Of a stretch of 64,000 nucleotides of DNA, positions 22,830 through 35,175 are shown piece by piece. How positions within the stretch are numbered: position 1 is the stretch's first letter; each line of letters begins with the position of its first letter. A program made the position numbers and the translations under genes. The notes under the pieces are model-generated. The model was not told where the DNA came from and searched no databases. It worked only from the letters and a program-made list of their open reading frames with translations. This DNA comes from Lineus longissimus (lineage: Eukaryota > Nemertea > Pilidiophora > Heteronemertea > Lineidae): contig NC_088321.1 of the NCBI RefSeq assembly GCF_910592395.1, positions 1,364,001 to 1,428,000 of the forward strand. The letters run 5' to 3'.

Positions 22830-23765
22830 TTGAACCCTAACCAGTTCTTCGTCCAAATTGGTGACGTCGCCATGACGTCACAACGTATGTGTGCGTGTCT
22901 GTGTGTCTGTGTGTGATACATGAATTGGTAAATACATGTATTGTAAATATTGGTGAATACATGTATGACGCCGCGGCGGTAATGATGTGAACTTTGCGTA
23001 TGTAGCTGCCGTCATGAGAGGTAGCGTTTTGAGGCCTTACCAGTTCTTCGTCCAACATCAACATATCGGTGGCGTCAGCAATGACGTCACAACAAATGCG
23101 TGTGTGATTGTGTGTATTGGTGTCATCTTTATAGCACAGCGGTCGCGTGTCTGATGTATGCCTTTTTTGTAGCTGACACCAATTATGGCTCAGCGTTTTG
23201 AGCCCTTACCAGTTCTTCGTCCAAAACATGGTGACGTCAGCTATGACGTCACAGTGATTGTGCGAGTGGTGTGATGTGTACGTGTGTTATCGGTATGGCC
23301 ATTGATGACAACAATGGTGTATGCTACGGCGTCTTGATTCAATCAATGACGCAGCTTTTAAGCCCTAACCAGTTCTTCGTCCAATTTGGTGACGTCAACT
23401 ATGACGTCACAGCGCACGTGTGTGAAATGTACGTTAAGGGTATGTGCAGAGATGTCATAATGTATGATTACAGTGTGCGTGCTGTGTGGAGTCTGCTGTG
23501 AAGCTGTCGCCATTATGACGCAGCGATTTGAGCCCTTACCAGTTCTTCGTCCAACTTCGTGACGTCAGTCATGACGTCACAGCGAGTGCGCGTGTGATGT
23601 GAGATATTTTGTGCGTTATCGTCTGGGGCTGTCATCCGTGGCATTCCAGAGATTGTGTGTAGCGGATGCTCGAGTGTTGTTGAGTCTATGACGCAGCAAT
23701 CCTGAGCCCTAACCAGTTCTCCATCCAACTTGGTGACGTCATTCATGACGTCACAGCGAATGAGT
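22830..23765 (+). repeat. Tandem array of six units, each with two CRE palindromes
   Basis: Six units share CCAGTTCTTCGTCCAA, beginning at 22842, 23041, 23210, 23370, 23540 and 23714 (spacing 160-199). It is followed at once by a double site of the form GTGACGTCANNATGACGTCAC (22861, 23071, 23231, 23390, 23559 and 23733). Ten of twelve half-arrays keep a full GACGTC core in the visible text. Between them the units are TG-rich and diverged. Single related copies lie at about 28785-28835 (with the double site) and 29289-29316 (without it). The core is better conserved than the spacer, which may reflect function or palindrome-driven homogenisation. Confidence 0.85.
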
Positions 23766-26675
23766 GTGTGATTGGTTCCATCAATTTGATGTCACCTTGA
23801 TTGCGTGTGGTGTGGAGAGATCTATCGTCACGCTAGGAAGATATGAGAATATAAACTTGAAAATTGTCGGGGGATAGAATAGAAAAGCCAATGGGGAGAG
23901 GGAAGACGCATCGGAATAACAATCCTAAAAAATGACCGAATGAAGGGCAGGGAAAACTGTGCTCGACGTTATAGATGTCGCCACGGGTGTGTGTATCTCG
24001 TATGACAGATGACATTGTTGTGTTGAAATGTTCTTCAACTTCTGGGAGCTATCAATCAACGACATCTCACTACGAAAGTTCAGATTAAAAACAAAGTAAA
24101 GGAGATTTATAATAGAATGGCCTGCATTGGAATTTACACTACGATGTACACGTTTAATCAAATGCACGATAAACTTGCACGTGATGTACAGCTATGTGCA
24201 TGAATGTACACAAAGATGTACACAGCATAGCCAGTAATTGATTCAGAAAACATCTGTGGCCCTAAACTTGTTAACAAAATAGCACTTCAAGCACTAGAGC
24301 CGCCAGGTGGTGATATTCCCATTGACGATTTCACGTACGATGTAATTAATATATACTGTACATGGCATTTTACAACTTTCGGTTCTAACATTAGCCTCGA
24401 AAATACTTCGGAAGTTTTCGGGAAGAATCCAAAATCACTTCGGAAAAAACGAAATAAAGTTGAAAGAGCTTGGCACTGAAAGTTAGTTACACGACAAGAT
24501 ATTTTAAGTTTGTACGTTTTTTTAAAAAAAACAAAGATATTTTTATTAATTCAGGAAAAAAAATCGGAGGAAGTCACCAAATTAACTATTTCTGATTCGT
24601 TCATTTGGAAAGACTGCCTCGGCGAAGCAGAATTCAGCACCTCTGATTGGTTAAGAAATGTAACCAGAAATTATTTTGGAAATCTGGGGAGATAATTGTG
24701 GGAGATATTCTGGTCATTTATTGGTGATATCAGCAGTAATAGACTACTGTGATATTATCATAGTTTTCAGACAGGATGATCGCACTTTGCTTATAGAGTT
24801 CGAAGTATTCCTGATATTTTCAGAGTAAATACTCAAAGGGTTAACGTCATCGACATGTCTGTGTAATTAGGCCTATCCTTAAGCACATTTACATACTTCC
24901 GTACTTATACACTGCAGTCTGTATCAGGTCGAGTTGAACTCGAACACGCGTACATTGTATGTACAGTGCACGTGCTTCAATGCAGATGTCATTTTTCATA
25001 GTACGGTTGGACATTACACATGATACATTGGAAATTCCGTGTCACGTACAATGGACACATCCCTCTGTGCATTTGATACACGACACATACATCAATGCAC
25101 GTAATAGTTCTGTACTCTAAGGCTGAACACTAACAGTACTTGCGCATTCATTTTCTGGTCCAATTATATTTTCTGGTCCAATTATACAAAATTGCTCATC
25201 AAAAATTCCTCAATAATCGAGGCTATTATTCTAGTATGAGAGCCATGAATGGTGGGCTGACACTACACAAATGTACGTGCAATTTTCAACTTACGACATG
25301 GCATTTTGTTGTATAGGAACGCGTCATGATATTCGCATGACTAATGCAGAGTTGATGACATGATAGCACTTTAAATTTTGTTGGAACTCACAAAATATAT
25401 TACAAAAACATGTATTTTGCTATTTTGGGTTATTTAAAAATGTGTGGATCTTGAACTTTCGTATAAAAGTGGCTTATCTGAAACAATAATACTTTGTTAT
25501 CTTCCTATTTTGTTCTTAAAAACGTGAGGATGGTGAACTTTTGTATAAAAGGTGTTTAGAAGGCAATGGGGTCCCACCCACCCACTTGGTTCTTCGATAT
25601 TGCGAATAATTATAATTACTATTTGAAGCACATTTCCTCAAAAATCAATCTCGTCTGCAGAATGCGAATTGCAATGCGTTCTCGGGACCAGTTAACTTCC
25701 GGCGCGAAGCGTGACGCCATGGGTGACGTCAGCCAATTCGCAAATTCCATATTGAGGCATTTCTGCTTGCGGCAAGATCTGCCAAGTTGATTAAAATTCA
25801 AGAAAATTTAGTGTGTGAAGGAAAGAAAACGTTAAACCATTAAACCTCAACATTCAGTTGAATTATAGGCCTACAAACATACGCTCGAGATACAATCATG
25901 TAATTGCGTGCTCCCAGAGTACATTGACTGCAGCCTCGTCCTAGTAAAGAAACGCGCGTCAAACCCATGCGGAAGGACACTGCGGAGGCAACCTAGGACG
26001 TGAATGGTTTTACTGCACATGACTTCCTTGTCAGGGTCAATGTAAAATTGGAACTACAAGGTCAAACATCACGCGGACAACCGGAATTGTCATGTGTCGG
26101 ATATGTATGTCCCTGTTGTATAAACTTGGTTGAAATATGCAAAGTTGTTTTAGCTGAGCAAACATTTGAATAGTCTTGTATCAAATCGGCGACCGTCATG
26201 CCACAGAGTATGGAGCAGTCGTTATACGGAATTATGTAGAATAAAATATTACACACGTACCGCAATCCTAGGGCAACGTGCTTTCTACAAGACCATGTAG
26301 CCGAACACACCGGTGAAGGACTGATTGCGGCGGTGGAAAGTCTCAAACTGCCGCAGCTACAGAACAGTCCCAAAGCCACCGTAGATAGTCCGCTCAACGT
26401 GCATAACATGGCGAGGCTATATTCTAAACCCAACTCTATTTGAGGCTATATTCTATACCCAACCATCAGCTTATTTTTCTTAAGCGTTGACCATAGACAT
26501 TACAATTTTGGCTGGAACTTGAAATCCTAAAGCTATTAGAACTCCTTTAACACGAAGTAGATTCCAGTTTCACGGATGGGAGTAACTTTTCTGGGAAGAA
26601 GATCTGACTCACACCACAGAAATTGGCATTCCCACTCTGTTTTGAAGAGTACCCTGAAGCAATAAAAACCCTCTA
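23766..26675. other. Non-coding stretch
   Basis: No gene recognised. The region is rich in TGTACA and TGCA palindromic words near 24120-24240 and 24950-25100. The minus-strand frame 26062-26433 starts with a hydrophobic stretch but has no family signature. Confidence 0.35.
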
Positions 26676-27135
26676 AAAATATAAATATAAAATATAGAAT
26701 TTGTAAAGCGCCTTTCCAGGTCACCCTGCTCAAAGCGCAACCTCCTCTATTTTTTGAAGTGAAGATTGAACAAGTGTGTTTTAAGAAGGGATTTGAATTG
26801 GGTGAGGGTCTCAGCAGATGTAATTGCTTTGGGGAGTCGATTCCAGAGATAAGGGGCAGCCACGGAGAAACTGCGATCCCCGTACTTTGATTTTGAGCGA
26901 GGTACAAGGAGACACTTTGAACAGGATGACCTGGTAAGGCGCCCACCTTCGTTACGCTGCAAAAGTGAAGACAGATATGATGGCGCAAGTCCATTGAGGG
27001 CCTTGAAACACATCACCAGCACCTTGAAGACAGCTCGGCTCTTTACTGGGAGCCAATGGAGCTGCTTCAAGATGGGGGTGATGTGATCACGCTTCCTCGC
27101 ACCACAGATAAGCCTAGCGGCTGAGTTCTTTAAAT
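26676..27135 (-). mobile_element. 5'-truncated CR1/L2-type LINE, ORF2 end, minus strand
   Basis: On the minus strand from about 27135 the frame reads NSAARLICGARKRDHITPIL, then KQLHWLPVKSR, and ends at the stop at 26747-26749 after GDRSFSVAAPYLWNRLPKAI and a basic LLKTHLF tail. HWLPV and the FSVAAP.LWN.LP pattern are typical of the C-terminal end of LINE ORF2 beyond the polymerase. The 3' region has CAGGGTGACCTGGAAAGGCG and an AT-rich end. The polymerase and endonuclease are missing, so it is a dead 5'-truncated insertion. Confidence 0.9.
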
Positions 27136-27509
27136 GAAGTGAATGCTTAATTTATAACCTATGGGACTGTATCCGGTTAAGAAAGTACAGACCCCCTACC
27201 ATGAAATTGGCTTTCACCTTATTTTGAAGGAGTTTTAATGTTATAGGATTTCGTGTTCAACCCCGAGTGGTGCACCAATCCATGGTTAACCCTGGTGGGG
27301 CCTATCCATGGTTGAACCTTTAGATCTTAATGGCCATGTATCATAGCGGGAAGTGCGGAATGCTATAGGTGTCATCGAGTGCTATTTACATCACTCGGCG
27401 ACCCTGCTTGGAAAGATAATTGACCGAACAAGGTCCTTTCTAATTTGAACCCTCACGAGAGAAGTTTTGAATGTCGACCCAGGCATGAGTGTTAAAGCGA
27501 ATTTCTCAC

Positions 27510-27745
27510 GAGCAACGCAATGACCTTCCCGCGCCTCAGTCGGTATCGGAACAATTGACGCATCATCAAGTCATGCGCAAATTTCTAAATGGAACCCTGT
27601 TGCGGGCCTATTGTCTACATGATCACCAGGCCGTATCTAGCTTACTGATCTGCGCCGGACTTATAAACAGGAAATGAGAAGGTTCATATTCACCGTCCGA
27701 TGCAAATGTCCGATGCAAAAGTTGGTCGAAACATTGGTCGAGCAA
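27510..27745 (+). repeat. Dispersed element carrying a single 98-bp unit, copy A
   Basis: It contains one unit homologous to the satellite at 37.7-40.8 kb: AAATGGAACCCTGTTGCGGG, TACTGATCTGCGCCGGAC, TATAAACAG. It lies between flanks (GCATCATCAAG on the left, GGAAATGAGAAGGTTCAT on the right) that also flank the whole satellite. This shows the ancestral single-unit state. Confidence 0.8.
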
Positions 27746-28029
27746 AACAATAATTAGGCCTGTTTTTCCATGGCTTTATTACCCATCATAAGGGACCTCC
27801 ACACACCCGTATAAGTGGCCAATTACCAATGTTTAACCAGTTGGGAGAAAACAACCTATTTTGGCTAATATGAGGGTATATTGCACCCTGTAATTTAGAA
27901 ATAGTCGTTATCTCCTTGTCAGAAGTGTATGATTGCTTGTAGATGGGCTTTATCACATGGTGTGTGCAGAGAACGTTTAGGGATATACACGTACTCTACT
28001 TTCACCAATATAAGACCATTTCGAGAAGC
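27746..28029. other. Non-coding, nothing recognised
   Basis: No frame or repeat of note. Confidence 0.4.
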
Positions 28030-28350
28030 GAATGAAGTTATTTCCGCTTAAGACAACTACGAAATCACACTAAACCTTGGTCCCCTTGGAAACAGTGTGT
28101 GTTCCCTGCGTTATCATTCAGCCCTCCGCTCCGGTTTCCGTAATTTGCAAAGAAACTTACCCGATTGTGCTGCCAACTTTGACTGTACTGCCACCTAAAA
28201 TCTCACGACCGTACTTCCGCTTTAAGTAGAGAACTACGGATATCACACAAAATCTCCGTTCCCCTTGGAAACAGTGGCTTTTCTCCGCGCCATTGTTGAG
28301 ACGTCCGCTTCCCTTTCTTAGAGCTTCCAAAGAAATTCTGACAAAGGGTT
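28030..28350 (+). repeat. Diverged tandem duplication, about 179 bp
   Basis: CCCCTTGGAAACAGTG occurs at 28082 and 28261, with similar sequence on both sides (TTCCGCTTAAG.., CTACG.ATATCACAC, TTGCAAAGAAA/TTCCAAAGAAA). The copies are clearly diverged, so this is an older duplication than that at 10587. Confidence 0.75.
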
Positions 28351-30556
28351 TGAGTATAAAGCATGTGTCGTCAGCCCATTGTGCAGAGCATGGAGTTCCT
28401 TGTGCGGAGGAAGTACCAACTCTGTACCCCGCTTTGTACACACTGGATAAGATGCATTGGTTTTGTATTCACGTGGCTGTGTTCGAGACCCTCAGTTACT
28501 GTTTTTCGCAAATTTCGTAGGATTTTTCGTAAAAAAGTGGAATTCGTACCCTGAAGTGTTGTTATTCGCGAATTCCGTCCGAATTTTGTGTAAAATTGCA
28601 TCAAATTTGGAATTATTGTAGCTCCGATCCTCTCGGAACAGTCATATGATTCTCAGAGCGCATAGCTTGACAATTTCATGCGGAGTGTCACTTGGAATAG
28701 GCCAAAAATGCTGCGCCTGGGCAACATTTCGATTTAGGTAATCTTCCCTCCTTACTCTAAAGACTAGTGAACTTTTGAAAATCAACCCTCACAAGTTCTT
28801 CATTCAAATTGGTGACGTCAGTCATGACGTCACGGTGACTGCGTGTGTGGTGCATAAATTAGTTCGCTTGAGAGACGTTTCTGACGTCTGTTTTTGATAT
28901 TTTAATTTTTGCCGAAACTCTCATTTTGGTGTCCGTGTTGTGTTTCGATCACGTCTTCTGTCCCTTTCAGATGTCGATCAAAGTGACGTCACCAGTAAAG
29001 ATCCCGGAAGTATTATAGTGTGGTAAGTGGGTACGATCACGTGATAGAACTATCAGCTTGATTGACCAATGAAACAAGGTTTTAAATCCTTGCCAAATTG
29101 GCCTTTGAACATGTGGACAGTCTACTAAAATTCATCTGATGACACGGACCTCCAAGAAATGAAAGATTCTCATTGGACCGATTTTGGAGTTGTGGATTTT
29201 GATTCAACCAATCAAGCTGGTGTTCTTCTGTGGCACCGTCGCGCATGCGCACGGCAGCTTATTCTTGCCACACGCCACCTAGTGGCCGGCACCCTAACCA
29301 GTTCTTCGTCCAACCACACCGTATGTTAGTTTGTTAGTTAGTTAGTTTACACGTTAGTTTTACTAATTTTATCTAGTCATAGTTATGTACAGTTGCACCG
29401 TTTATATTCTTTTTAAAACCTTTTTCACTAATTCAGTCGGAAATCGGGATGAAGACAGCTATACATCGGTGGCATCAAAATGTACGGTTACACACTAAAT
29501 AACAAATACTTGTGGTCAATATGTATGTGGTCAATGGGGCGTACAAACTTCTTCATGTCTGTATAGCAGTGTACGGTTGTGACTGGCTTGTTCACGGATG
29601 TTCTCAGTGATGTGGAAACATGTTAGGTATCAGCTATATTAGATATGTTAGATTTCTACCTTGATTAGTTTTAACATGTCACTGACATTTGGCGCAATTC
29701 TCTGATCTCGCACCAGCGTGATATACAGCGAAGTCACGTCCGCAGACTGATTCAAAGCGCCTCGGCGCAAACGAGCGATTTTGGCCGCTCCATCCTACGA
29801 CGGACCCCTAACAACATATTGTGTGACTGCAATTTAACGAATCGGCGGCCGCATTAAAATCAGACTTGCCGTGTTGACAAAGCTCAAATGAGGTATGCGT
29901 GGTGCTTTAGGCAAGCGAAAGAGGTATCTGGTTCGAACGCCACTGTTGGCGTGTGTTTCGCATAACAAGCCTCAATCCACCGAGGTTTATATTTGATGCA
30001 TGTACGTGCATGGGTACCGGTCAGAAATACCAGCATGGGCCGACTGATTTCATGCGCTATATCTCTACTAAGGCGGCGTGGCAGAGCAGAAGGTCTAAGA
30101 GCACACATTGACAACAAACTTGTCGCGTCTTTGACGCAAGGGGCGCTGTTTACCTCGAATACGAGATGACCCAGATCCTGGACTGGGCACGTAATGCCCG
30201 AAGTTAAGAATTTTGATTCTCCACCGTGAATTTGCGGCAATCCTTTTCGGTCGAACCCAATCTGATTAAGCGAACTGACCCCGATATTCGTGCAGTTTAT
30301 ATAATTATCGAAATCATGGCGTGGATATCCTGCTCTAATCAGAGGTCATGCCTAGACCCGCGTGCGAACTCCGGACATACTTCGCAACCAGGCCAGCTTT
30401 CCTGTTACATCTGACCCAAATATCGACCACTGGCAAACGGCAGCACGTTGAGTACTTTCACATAAAGTTTCGCCTCGAAAATAATCTCAATTTTAATTTT
30501 GCTTTTTTATGTTTCGTCGTGGAATCGTATTCTAAAACAACTAGATTCTAGATTCT
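28351..30556. other. Non-coding stretch with CRE-unit relics
   Basis: 28785-28835 and 29289-29316 are single relics of the CRE-bearing tandem unit. Other GACGTC words are at about 28983 and 28883. The frame 29884-30240 (minus, 118 codons) is not recognised. Confidence 0.45.
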
Positions 30557-30752
30557 AGTTCCTCCGTGGCTGCCCCTTATCTCTGGAATCGACTCCCCAA
30601 AGCAATTACATCTGCTGAGACCCTCACCCAATTCAAATCCCTTCTTAAAACACACTTGTTCAATCTTCACTTCAAAAAATAGAGGAGGTAGCGCTTTGAG
30701 CAGGGTGACCCGGAAAGGCGCTTTACAAATTCTATATTTATTTATTTATAAT
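30557..30752 (+). mobile_element. 5'-truncated CR1/L2-type LINE, second copy of the same family
   Basis: The frame 30560-30682 encodes the last 40 residues, identical as far as I can read with the end of the copy at 26747 (SVAAPYLWNRLPKAITSAET, then the LLKTHLF tail and stop). The 3' region matches too (CAGGGTGACCCGGAAAGGCG) and ends in ATTT repeats. The breakpoint falls inside ORF2, as expected from incomplete reverse transcription. The near-identity suggests recent activity of this family. Confidence 0.9.
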
Positions 30753-31254
30753 GTACCGCAGTTTACAGTGTAAATGCACTATGCACCGACGAAGCGACCT
30801 TTTGAATTCAGCGGTCACGCTCAGGCAACCACATCCGCCATGCCTCGGATTTGATCAACATTTTAGCTCCACCCTCGCGGTTCGGTGAGATCAATACCTC
30901 CATTACGGTATCAATAAATCATACAATTTAGCCTGTTGTGAAATTTTCATTGCAGGATCATTAGAAACTGCTACACGCCTCGTAAACAGGAGGCCTAACA
31001 AGCGATCGGCGTCATGTTACAATTGAAATAACGAAGTATCTCATCATAACAATAAATTCACTGCCTCAATACCCAACGCGTGTCGATCGCAACGTCGAAA
31101 CGGAGAATTGTGGTTTTGCGTTCACCTACTGTTGCGCCATCTGTTGTTCGAAGGAGAAACTAAACTAACTTGTCCGATTCTCTTCGGAACTGGAAAGAAT
31201 TACTGTGGCCAGTTTTCGATATCTTCATCTGAGATAAAGCGACCTTTGTACGAA
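30753..31254. other. Non-coding, relic of a repeat
   Basis: 30860-30920 (TTTAGCTCCACCCTCGCGGT, ATACCTCCATTACGGTATCA) resembles the repeat duplicated at 53890-54165. No gene supported. Confidence 0.4.
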
Positions 31255-31490
31255 TACAATGCCCTTCCGGCGCCTCTAAAGTATCAAAGGAATTGATGCA
31301 TCATTAAGGCATACGCGGGTTTCTGAATGGAACCCTTTTGCGGGCCTATTGTCTACATAACCATCAGGCCGAGTCTAGCTTACTGATCTGCGCCGGACTT
31401 ATAAACAGGAAATGAGATGGTTCATATTCACCGCCTGAGAAAATGTAAAACGTTGGCCGTAACGTTGGTCGTGCGAAATCCGCTTTAATG
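31255..31490 (+). repeat. Dispersed element carrying a single 98-bp unit, copy B
   Basis: A second single-unit copy, with TTTCTGAATGGAACCCTTTT, CAGGCCGAGTCTAGCTTACT, TATAAACAGGAAATGAGATG and a right flank ending GCGAAATCCGCTTTAATG. It matches copy A and the two outer edges of the satellite at 37.7 kb. Confidence 0.8.
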
Positions 31491-32340
31491 ACTTGACCAA
31501 GACGTATCCATTGGGTCTATTCAGGATTCTGACCATTGATATATTTGCCAAGGTGAAAATAATCGCCAAACCGTTTTCTACAACCGAAAGAAATTTAAAA
31601 GTACAGAAATGTTTCATTTTTTCTACAGGGTTACATTAGAGTCCAAACTCGCGCAGAAAATGAAGTCACCGAGGAATGACGTAATCGAACGACGCTCGGA
31701 AATGACGGAACAGCGGCGAAACGAAAGAGAGGAGAAGAGAGCGACGTCACCAGGGTTTTGTTCAAAACAACGTTAGCCTCTAACGCTGGCGTTATTGGAT
31801 TACGGTCATGTGGCCTGCATCCTTCAGAAGGATCATTTACTGTAAGACAGACAGTATTCACCGACACTGTTATTCAGAATGCGAACTTACATGTAACGCG
31901 CCGCGAGGTAGGGCTAACGTCGTTTTGAACACATTCGCCCCGGAGAAGCAAAACTCTGAACTCCGACGAGCATTAGACGGTTCCGAACATCCTGTGTTCC
32001 TGAGTCCCGAGTCCCTGATACCGTATTTGGCTATACCTGCTCCCTTCTTTTAAATACACTAGTCAGTTCTTACATAGGTTTTTCGGAACACAACGGTCGA
32101 AGTTTAAACTTAAAACCGCTATGCACTAGGCAGAATTAAGCACAAAAAAACTAAGATTGCGTTGCTTATTTTAGGGTCAAGAGCTTTTGCTATCTTAGCA
32201 GAGGTATGACGCTTGAACGCTGTCCACAGCAGGTCGAGTATTTCTTGATCCGAATGCAAACATCAGCTTTTTACAAGCATACACAGGTATGCCGGGAGAG
32301 AGCCGTTTTTAGGAGGAACGATGGAGGGACTGGGGTCTCA
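31491..32340. other. Non-coding, nothing recognised
   Basis: Short frames on both strands (31631-31867, 31808-32053) lack family signatures. Confidence 0.4.
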
Positions 32341-32500
32341 GGGGCAGCGGTAGCGCAGTGGACTAGAGTCGGCCTCATGATTAAGAGGTCGTGGATTCGA
32401 CTCCCGGCCGAAGTGCTCATTGGTGTACCTACTGGTCGAGTTCAAGTGAGCGCCTTCTGGTTGCCCCTTGAAACCCCTGACTAATTTCTATGGCTACCAG
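32341..32500 (+). mobile_element. tRNA-derived SINE-like element (family 2)
   Basis: GGTAGCGCAGTGGACTAGAG fits an A box and GTGGATTCGACTCCCGG a B box, spaced as in a tRNA. The acceptor region does not close a proper stem, and the sequence continues into an unrelated body, as in SINEs. The body is not shared with families 1 or 3 here, so the end given is approximate. Confidence 0.6.
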
Positions 32501-33429
32501 AGTAATGATATAGTGTACCAAAAGCGGTTCGAACAGGGAAACGTGAAAAACGCTATCTCAATATTATACTAACACGTGTGCTCGGAACAGGGAATGCGAG
32601 TTCAGGACTTTGATTTTCCGGGGTGAAACTCGCTCGCGACTCACCAGAAATCAAGAGATTGGAAACTGCAGAGGAAAGATTATGCCGATTGTTCCAAGGC
32701 CCAGCCGGGGACATGCGACAAAGTTGCGAAAAGGCGCTCAAGGACGGTATTTTTTCAATTTGTCATACCTTGTATGTGGTAAGTTAACTTGAGAAGTAAG
32801 TATTGAAGGGAGACTTATGACAAAGCCTGGTTGGTCAGTTGCAAGTTAGACAAAGTCACCAATAGGTGTCTCTGATACAAAACATTGAGTAAAGCTCTCA
32901 GATTCTCCTCTTTCCTGGCACAACCTGAACTCAAGGGCTAAACGAACGACAAGTAAGTCGTGGGCTCATCGCAAAACTATACACCTTCACTTGACGCCGC
33001 ATCAAGAAGAGTACTTTTCATTAACTCCGTTGGACTGTATTGGTAACACCGCCAGATAGGCCTACTGTAGCCGGCAGTCGTCCCAACAAACTTCTGGTAG
33101 TTGGCCACACCAGTCTCGTAATGTTGGGCACGATGTTTTCACACTCATGTTTTTCTGCAGTAACCATATTTTTGCGGGAACAGATTAGATACTGGACTCC
33201 TAGTTGGAACTATCTCAACACAACCTTTGGCAGAATCGAGCTATTTAACACCAAAGTCTTTCAAGAAATTTATTTGAAAGGCTCTGACATCACCGAAAAC
33301 AAGCCATTTGATTTGAAACGAAATCCTAACAAAATTTCCCAACCATTTTGAATTATCATGTGCAGTGTAAAGCACTGATGAATTGGATTATTCGGTTGTC
33401 AAATAACCACCCTTACTAATGGAAAACGG
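32501..33429. other. Non-coding, nothing recognised
   Basis: The plus-strand frame 33040-33351 (103 codons) is unrecognised. Confidence 0.4.
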
Positions 33430-33640
33430 CAGAAACTTACCTAATTTCAGCCCGAATAACCGAACGCGTTCATCGTTGGCAAAAACAATTCCCACTACGT
33501 TCGTTGCTACGCCAAGTGACGCGCTTGGTGACGCGCCTCGCTTTGATCCTGTGCTACGACGTGATGACGTCAGGGCGATTGATGACGTCATGTTGTTTGG
33601 AAAGACCGATGTGGAAGAGGCAAATTTTGTAACAGTGCAT
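33430..33640 (+). repeat. Dispersed repeat with paired TGACGTCA sites, copy 2
   Basis: Plus-strand partner of 8330-8515. Both CREs and the CGACGTGATGACGTCA context are kept. On the minus strand a frame of 119 codons runs through (33388-33747), but the same frame is broken in the other copy, so coding is doubtful. Confidence 0.6.
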
Positions 33641-33777
33641 GACGAATGTCGTGCTTTCTTAGGCCTTTTATTCAAGACGGAGATCAGCTGAACCCGACGC
33701 AAGGCGCGGTTTGATGGCCTAAATCCTCCATTCGATCTGAGAGACATCGCTGTGTAGCGTCATAAACTAAACGAGTC

Positions 33778-34000
33778 GCTGCTTGCAGGGGCGACATATG
33801 TTGGTCTCTAATGCTGTGCTGGTCCCGTGTAAAATGCATATAGCTACACCCAATCCAACCATTCCAGGCGCCTGGTGCCTAGTTTTGAAACTGGGTTTCA
33901 ACGTTGGGATCAACCTCGACCCCGCTTGCACTCAGGCCTAAATTCCAATTGTTCTACTGTCTTATCAAAGGTTTGCATGATAAATCTTCACTATATTTTT
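33778..34000 (+). repeat. Two adjoining dispersed repeats
   Basis: 33778-33905 (GGCGCCTGGTGCCTAGTTTT and neighbours) recurs at 35906-36062. 33890-34000 is a copy of the repeat at 4332-4430. They may be halves of one larger element. Confidence 0.55.
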
Positions 34001-34299
34001 CACCCCTACGTGACAGCTTCTATGGCGGTCGATTGGCTTAAACCGAAAAGGGCAAACGTAATGTACCTTATTTTCAATTGTTCATGTTCCGTGTATGTAT
34101 TTTCTTTTTTTAATTGCACGACTTTTTCAGAAAATGATAACCAGACTGCGAGTGTATGTACCTTCTGAGGAAGACTGTAACTGCTGGAGAAGATTCGGAT
34201 GGTTGCCATGGGAATTACTCCACCTCCTTGGCAACAACCGCTCAGCAACAACGTCGCTATGGTAACCAAGAAATTTCCTACGTCTCCTTATCATTTTTT

Positions 34300-35175
34300 C
34301 GACCTGTATAAATACATGACTGGACGGAGAACTGATAAGGGCTTGTGGGAGATGAGCCGACCATTGGGAATGAGGTAAAATTGTCGTTTCGTGCAGTAAT
34401 AAACGTATGATTACCGATACCGAATGACCCGTGGCCGGACCTGGGCGTGCTTGTGACTATTAACACGCGTTCAGTTTTGGTGGGAAATCTGAGTATTGGG
34501 TTAAAAGTGGTCCGACTACCACTGAAATTAGGAATGGGATCGACCGATAGATTGCGAAGACTGTCATCAACAAATGGGTACTGCTATAATGCGTAATGTA
34601 ATTGTCCGAAAGCGGGTCCTCGTCATTTGTCCGGGCCTGTTTTTATACACTACTGGACGGAGAACTGATAAGGGCCCGAATAGGACCGAACAACAGTTGA
34701 AAGATATGTCGCTAGATGGCGTCATTGCTTCTCCTTCGAATGCAAACGGATCAGACTAAAGACTGTCATCCTGACAAATATGATGCTCGTGGCCTATGGA
34801 GATTGGTAGGGGAACTTCTGCTGTAAAACCTGTAGTCCATAATCCTAGATTTGAAACCTACAGAATCTCGCCTAATCGCGCGTAATCTCGCGAGAGAGAT
34901 GTCTGTCATGTGTCCTCTTCATTTTTCCATCCTGTCTGAATTTGAGAACTGGACGGAGAACTGATAAGGGCATAGAGCAGACGATATCAACAAAAGGTCA
35001 ATAGACATCAACAAAAGGGCAGTCGACATCAACAAAAGATCTATCAATTTGAGGGCGGTTTGAATAAAATATCAGTCGATTTGTGCACATTCTGTCTGAA
35101 GTCGAGAACTGGACGAAAGGTGTTGAGGGCAAAGATCAGACGGTATTAACAAAAGAGAAATCAATGAGAGGTCAA
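34300..35175 (+). repeat. Direct repeats around CTGGACGGAGAACTGATAAG
   Basis: CTGGACGGAGAACTGATAAGG occurs near 34320, 34652 and 34949, with a diverged form near 35106. Between the first two, AAGACTGTCATC also recurs. The spacing is irregular (about 330, 297 and 157), so this is an eroded tandem repeat. Confidence 0.7.

Noticed and set aside
26062-26433. 123-codon minus-strand frame with a hydrophobic N-terminal stretch and cysteines, and a GTACGT donor inside
   Set aside because: It looks a little like a signal peptide exon, but there is no family match and the frame runs on through the donor; chance cannot be excluded.
32341-32414. Functional tRNA with both pol III boxes
   Set aside because: No closing acceptor stem, and the sequence runs on into an unrelated body, as in a SINE.
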